A stretch of 10,022 bases of DNA, taken from positions 1-10,022 of the forward strand of contig CAOJNR010000030.1 in NCBI GenBank assembly GCA_948439925.1. The letters are read 5' to 3'. Numbering within the stretch: position 1 is the first letter of the stretch; each line of letters starts with the position of its first letter. Origin of the DNA: an uncultured Clostridia bacterium (lineage in GTDB: Bacteria > Bacillota > Clostridia > Christensenellales > UBA1242). Of the stretch, positions 7,170 to 10,022 are shown in pieces. The notes below the pieces were generated by a model, which saw only the letters and a program-made list of their open reading frames with translations, made no database searches and was not told the DNA's origin. The position numbers and the translations under genes were made by a program.

Positions 7170-7466
7170 GCAATTTATAGGCAAGTTGACATAAAAATCA
7201 ATATCTTGTGTTTTGTGAAAAATGAAAATTTGGCAATTTTCTTGTTTTTATTCATTCCTTGGCTTGCTTTTTATACTATCAAATTGATGTTTCACACCAT
7301 TTATTGACCCTTTTTGTCCTTTACAATCAACTTTTACAAAATTTTACAATTACCGTTCTCGAAACTGCGAAATTTTGCATAGAGCCAAAATAAAGGCGTT
7401 AAGTTATATAACAATAACCAAGGTCACATTTTGCAAAAATTTGTTGAAAAATTATATTAATTTTAG

Positions 7467-7495
7467 TTGACTTTTTTTTGCAAAAAAAATAACAT
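7467..7495 (+). promoter_or_regulatory. Sigma-A-like promoter of nrdD
   Basis: A -35 element TTGACT (7467-7472), a spacer of exactly 17 nt and a -10 element TAACAT (7490-7495). Transcription should start near 7502, leaving a leader of about 84 nt. The spacer is almost wholly a T-tract followed by an A-tract, forming a perfect palindrome with the last base of the -35. The two NrdR-like boxes lie just downstream of the predicted start. Confidence 0.65.
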
Positions 7496-7508
7496 AGAAA
7501 ACGAACGC

Positions 7509-7524
7509 ATACAATATATAGTGA
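7509..7524 (+). promoter_or_regulatory. NrdR box 1 (candidate)
   Basis: The 16-mer ATACAATATATAGTGA matches the published NrdR-box consensus acaCwAtATaTwGtgt at 14 of 16 positions, including the whole CwATATATwG core. NrdR is the ATP-cone/zinc-ribbon repressor of ribonucleotide reductase genes in most bacteria. Confidence 0.7.
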
Positions 7525-7538
7525 CGAAAGGAATAAAA

Positions 7539-7554
7539 ACACTAGATATTGTAT
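7539..7554 (+). promoter_or_regulatory. NrdR box 2 (candidate)
   Basis: The 16-mer ACACTAGATATTGTAT matches the NrdR consensus at 14 of 16 positions (departures at the seventh and fifteenth bases). It begins 30 bp after the start of box 1, close to three helical turns, so the two sites face the same side of the helix, as in known NrdR operator pairs. Confidence 0.7.
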
Positions 7555-7585
7555 AAGTATACATTTGCCAAGGAGGATATAAAAA

Positions 7586-9901
7586 ATGGTAAAACAAATA
7601 CTTAAAAGAGATGGACGAATTGTTAGTTTCGACAGCACAAAAATCGAAAATGCAATCATCAAAGCAATGAACGCAGTGGGTGACCGTGAGATTAAGGTTG
7701 CAAAGAAACTTGCGGGTGAAGCTGAAAAACTTATTGATGATGAATTTGTTGACAAAACACCAACTGTTGAAGAAATTCAGGACATCGTTGAAAAGGTTCT
7801 TATGAAAAAAGGACATGACGATGTTGCCAAAGCATATATTCTCTATCGCGCAAAAAGAAATCGTGTGCGCGTTATGAACACTGACCTTATGAAAACTATT
7901 GACAAGATTTCCAACACTGACGCAAAGGACTCAGACCTCAAACGCGAAAATGCAAACATTGATGGCGACACTGCAATGGGCGTTATGCTCAAATATGGCG
8001 CAGAAAGTGCAAAGAACTATAACGTGAATGCGATAATCGACCCAAAGCAAGCAAATGCTTATCTTAATGGTGACATTCATATTCACGACTTTGACTTCTA
8101 CACTTTGACTGAAACCTGCTGTCAAATCGACATTGAAAAGCTTTTCAAAGGTGGATTCCACACAGGCCACGGTTCTGTTCGTGAGCCACAAGACATCAGA
8201 ACTTACGCTTCTCTTGTGTGCATAGCAATCCAAGCAAACCAAAATGACCAACATGGTGGACAGAGCGTGCCTAACTTTGACTATGGTTGCGCGCCTGGCG
8301 TTATGAAAACCTATAAAAAACTTTATCGCTCAAACTTTGCAAAGGCTTATTCAATTATGATTGGCAAGAAAAAAGAGGAAGAGATTATCACACTTTTAAA
8401 GAAAATTGAAGAAAAAGAAAACCTCTACCCTTGCATTTCAGTTTCAAAAGCTTACAATAAAGCCGAAGAAAAGCTTATGGCTGAACTCAAAGTGAGCGAT
8501 AGTGACTACAAAAAAATCAAAAAGTTTGCTTCTGAGCATGCTTTGGAAGAAACCGATCAGGCAACCCATCAAGCAATGGAAGCAATCATTCACAACCTTA
8601 ACACAATGCACTCACGTGCTGGCGCACAAGTTCCATTCTCATCAATCAACTTTGGAACTGACACAACGCCAGAAGGACGTATGGTCATCAAAAACATTCT
8701 TCTTGCAACAGAAGAAGGTCTTGGAAACGGCGAAACTGCCATTTTCCCTATCTCAATCTTTAAAGTTAAAGAAGGTGTGAACTATAACCCTGGTGAGCCA
8801 AACTATGACCTCTTTAAGCGTGCAATCGAAGTTAGCTCAAAGAGAATGTTCCCTAACTTCTCATTCATTGATGCACCTTTCAACCTTCAATACTACAAAA
8901 AGGGTCGTCCAGAAACCGAAGTGGCTTACATGGGATGCAGAACACGCGTTATGGGAAATGTTTATGACCCAAGCCGTGAAATCACAAACGGAAGAGGTAA
9001 CCTTTCATTCACTTCAATCAACCTTCCAAGGCTTGCAATCGAAGCCAAAGGTGACATCAAGAAATTCTATTCATCTCTTGACAAAATGCTTGATCTTGTG
9101 ACAGCACAACTTCTTGACAGATTTGAAATTCAAAAGTCAAAGCATGTATACAACTATCCTTTCCTTATGGGACAAGGCGTTTGGATTGATTCTGAAAAGC
9201 TTGGACCAACTGACAGTGTTGCAGAGGTTTTGAAACATGGCTCACTCACTTATGGTTTTATCGGACTTGCTGAAACACTTGTTGCACTCACTGGCAAACA
9301 CCATGGACAAAACCAAAAATCTTGGAATCTTGGCTACGAGATCATCAAGCACATGCGTGACTACGCTGACAAGAAGAGCGAGGAGTATAAACTCAACTTC
9401 ACTGTTATCGCAACCCCAGCAGAAGGACTTTCAGGCAGATTTGTTCGCATGGATAAGAAAAAGTATGGTATCATCAAAGGCGTGACTGACCGCGATTACT
9501 ACACAAACAGTTTCCACGTGCCAGTTTACTACAATATCTCTGCTGACAAGAAAATTGATTTGGAAGCACCTTTCCACAACCTCTGCAATGGTGGACACAT
9601 CTCATACATTGAGCTTGACGGCGACACCTCAAACAACCTTGAAGCGTTTGAAAAAGTTGTTCGTCACATGAAAGAGGCTGGAATTGGTTATGGAGCAATC
9701 AATCACCCTATCGACCGCGACCCAGTTTGTGGCTACAACGGCATTATTGGTGACACTTGTCCACACTGCGGAAGAAGAGAAACTGACGGCAAGCTTGGCT
9801 TTGAGAGAATCAGAAGAATCACTGGCTATCTTGTGGGAACTCTTGACCGCTTCAACAACGCAAAGCGCGCAGAAGAGCACGACAGAGTTAAGCACCACTA
9901 A
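7586..9901 (+). CDS. nrdD: Anaerobic (class III) ribonucleoside-triphosphate reductase NrdD
   Basis: Reduces ribonucleoside triphosphates to deoxyribonucleotides for DNA synthesis without oxygen, using a glycyl radical. The 771-residue protein opens with an ATP-cone allosteric domain (about 1-92, VKQILKRDGRIVSFD at 2-16). The ten-stranded barrel carries TETCCQID (175-182) and MGCRTRV (449-455); Cys451 is the likely thiyl-radical cysteine by family comparison. Near the C-terminus there is a zinc-ribbon-like cluster with Cys715, Cys725 and Cys728 (VCGYNG, then CPHCG) and the glycyl-radical loop RITGYLVG, with Gly747 as radical site. Length is in the family range with ATP cone. The ATG at 7586 has AAGGAGG (7570-7576) 9 nt upstream. 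NrdD needs the radical-SAM activase NrdG, whose gene may be the one starting at 10018. Two NrdR-like boxes precede it, so repression at high dATP/ATP status is expected. The presence of NrdD indicates growth in anoxic conditions. Confidence 0.98.
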   Translation: MVKQILKRDGRIVSFDSTKIENAIIKAMNAVGDREIKVAKKLAGEAEKLIDDEFVDKTPTVEEIQDIVEKVLMKKGHDDVAKAYILYRAKRNRVRVMNTDLMKTIDKISNTDAKDSDLKRENANIDGDTAMGVMLKYGAESAKNYNVNAIIDPKQANAYLNGDIHIHDFDFYTLTETCCQIDIEKLFKGGFHTGHGSVREPQDIRTYASLVCIAIQANQNDQHGGQSVPNFDYGCAPGVMKTYKKLYRSNFAKAYSIMIGKKKEEEIITLLKKIEEKENLYPCISVSKAYNKAEEKLMAELKVSDSDYKKIKKFASEHALEETDQATHQAMEAIIHNLNTMHSRAGAQVPFSSINFGTDTTPEGRMVIKNILLATEEGLGNGETAIFPISIFKVKEGVNYNPGEPNYDLFKRAIEVSSKRMFPNFSFIDAPFNLQYYKKGRPETEVAYMGCRTRVMGNVYDPSREITNGRGNLSFTSINLPRLAIEAKGDIKKFYSSLDKMLDLVTAQLLDRFEIQKSKHVYNYPFLMGQGVWIDSEKLGPTDSVAEVLKHGSLTYGFIGLAETLVALTGKHHGQNQKSWNLGYEIIKHMRDYADKKSEEYKLNFTVIATPAEGLSGRFVRMDKKKYGIIKGVTDRDYYTNSFHVPVYYNISADKKIDLEAPFHNLCNGGHISYIELDGDTSNNLEAFEKVVRHMKEAGIGYGAINHPIDRDPVCGYNGIIGDTCPHCGRRETDGKLGFERIRRITGYLVGTLDRFNNAKRAEEHDRVKHH

Positions 9902-9940
9902 ATGTGCAAACGATAGCAAAAATCAAGTCGAACAAAAACA

Positions 9941-9972
9941 AAAATAGAGGTGCAATAAAGCACCTTTATTTT
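9941..9972 (+). terminator. Intrinsic terminator after nrdD
   Basis: A hairpin with core AGGTGC (9948-9953), loop AATAAA and GCACCT (9960-9965). Flanking A-tract and T-tract extend the pairing to 13 bp (9941-9953 with 9960-9972) with one G-U pair. The 3' arm ends TTTATTTT, giving the U-rich tail. The A-tract/T-tract symmetry would let it act in both directions. Confidence 0.8.
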
Positions 9973-10017
9973 GACTCTATCAATAAAAAATTGAATTCAT
10001 TAAAAGAAGGATAAAAA

Positions 10018-10022
10018 ATGGC
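10018..10022 (+). CDS. Start of a further gene (cut by window edge); possibly nrdG
   Basis: ATG at 10018-10020 is preceded by AGAAGG (10005-10010) with a 7-nt spacer, a good ribosome binding site. Only the first codon and two further bases are visible, so nothing in the sequence identifies the product. nrdG, the NrdD-activating radical-SAM enzyme, commonly follows nrdD and is the natural guess. A weak promoter-like pair, TTGACT (9971-9976) and ATTCAT (9995-10000), lies between terminator and gene with an 18-nt spacer, so it may be transcribed by itself or by read-through. Confidence 0.5.

Larger units (their letters stand above)
7115..7585. other. 471-nt divergent intergenic region with two promoters and candidate operators
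   Basis: This stretch separates the leftward division operon from rightward nrdD. It holds the operon promoter near 7141-7169, three TTTACAA heptamers on the plus strand (7320-7326, 7333-7339, 7343-7349), a perfect GTTATATAAC palindrome (7403-7412), a TTTTGCAAAA palindrome (7429-7438), the nrdD promoter (7467-7495) and two NrdR-like boxes (7509-7554). I see no credible small gene, RNA gene or riboswitch fold in the middle part, about 7170-7460; it is very AT-rich. Confidence 0.7.

Noticed and set aside
7170..7460. A riboswitch (for example cobalamin) or small RNA between the divergent genes
   Set aside because: The region is AT-rich without conserved-looking stems or a B12-box-like motif; nothing supports an RNA call.
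7399..7816. Minus-strand open frames of about 117 codons running from the nrdD 5' end into the intergenic region
   Set aside because: They are antisense to the certain nrdD gene, contain long runs of Phe/Leu/Cys typical of shadow frames, and have no ribosome binding site.
9971..10000. A promoter between the nrdD terminator and the next gene (TTGACT, 18 nt, ATTCAT)
   Set aside because: The -10 is poor and the -35 overlaps the terminator's T-tail, so it is mentioned only with the downstream gene and not listed as its own feature.
1..10022. A hidden mobile element, defence island or CRISPR array
   Set aside because: No transposase, integrase, nuclease, toxin-antitoxin pair, terminal repeats or regularly spaced repeats are seen; base composition looks even across all genes.

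Overview
The window looks like ordinary chromosome of a low-GC, Gram-positive-type (Bacillota, probably Clostridia-like) bacterium with an anaerobic metabolism. The DNA is AT-rich, ribosome binding sites are strong AGGAGG types, sigma-A-like promoters are near consensus, and TTG is used as a start codon at least twice. An rsmH / FtsL-like / class B penicillin-binding protein cluster and an oxygen-sensitive class III ribonucleotide reductase fit this. There are no transposases, phage genes, CRISPR repeats, tRNAs or rRNAs. The species assignment is inference.

Minus strand, right to left (7169 to 1018): one apparent operon starts at a clear promoter (7141-7169). It encodes an 838-residue membrane protein with a CvpA-like N-terminus and a very long helical external part. 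Next come the 16S rRNA methyltransferase RsmH, a 226-residue single-pass membrane protein in the FtsL position, and a class B penicillin-binding protein with one C-terminal PASTA domain that resembles SpoVD/FtsI. Gaps are 22, 43 and 2 nt, and the last junction has a Shine-Dalgarno overlapping the upstream stop codon. This is a reduced division/cell-wall (dcw) cluster without an MraZ gene at its head.

Minus strand, left end (911 to 1): after a 141-nt gap with a weak hairpin and its own promoter, there are two tandem membrane zinc metallopeptidases of the YugP type (PF04298-like). The first is complete; the second is cut by the window edge and is translationally coupled to the first through a TAGGAGG stop/Shine-Dalgarno overlap.

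Plus strand (7467 to 10022): a 471-nt divergent intergenic region carries a second good promoter and two NrdR-box-like palindromes ahead of nrdD, the anaerobic ribonucleoside-triphosphate reductase. A strong hairpin terminator follows nrdD, then an RBS and the first codons of another gene, for which an NrdG activase would be the expected candidate.

Most of the content is housekeeping. The less ordinary points are the large CvpA-type protein heading the division operon, the long-tailed FtsL-position protein with an amphipathic C-terminus, the cysteine-rich active-site region of the PBP, the tandem metallopeptidases with a possibly leaderless mRNA, and the promoter/operator layout of nrdD. I do not see a convincing undescribed defence or mobile system.
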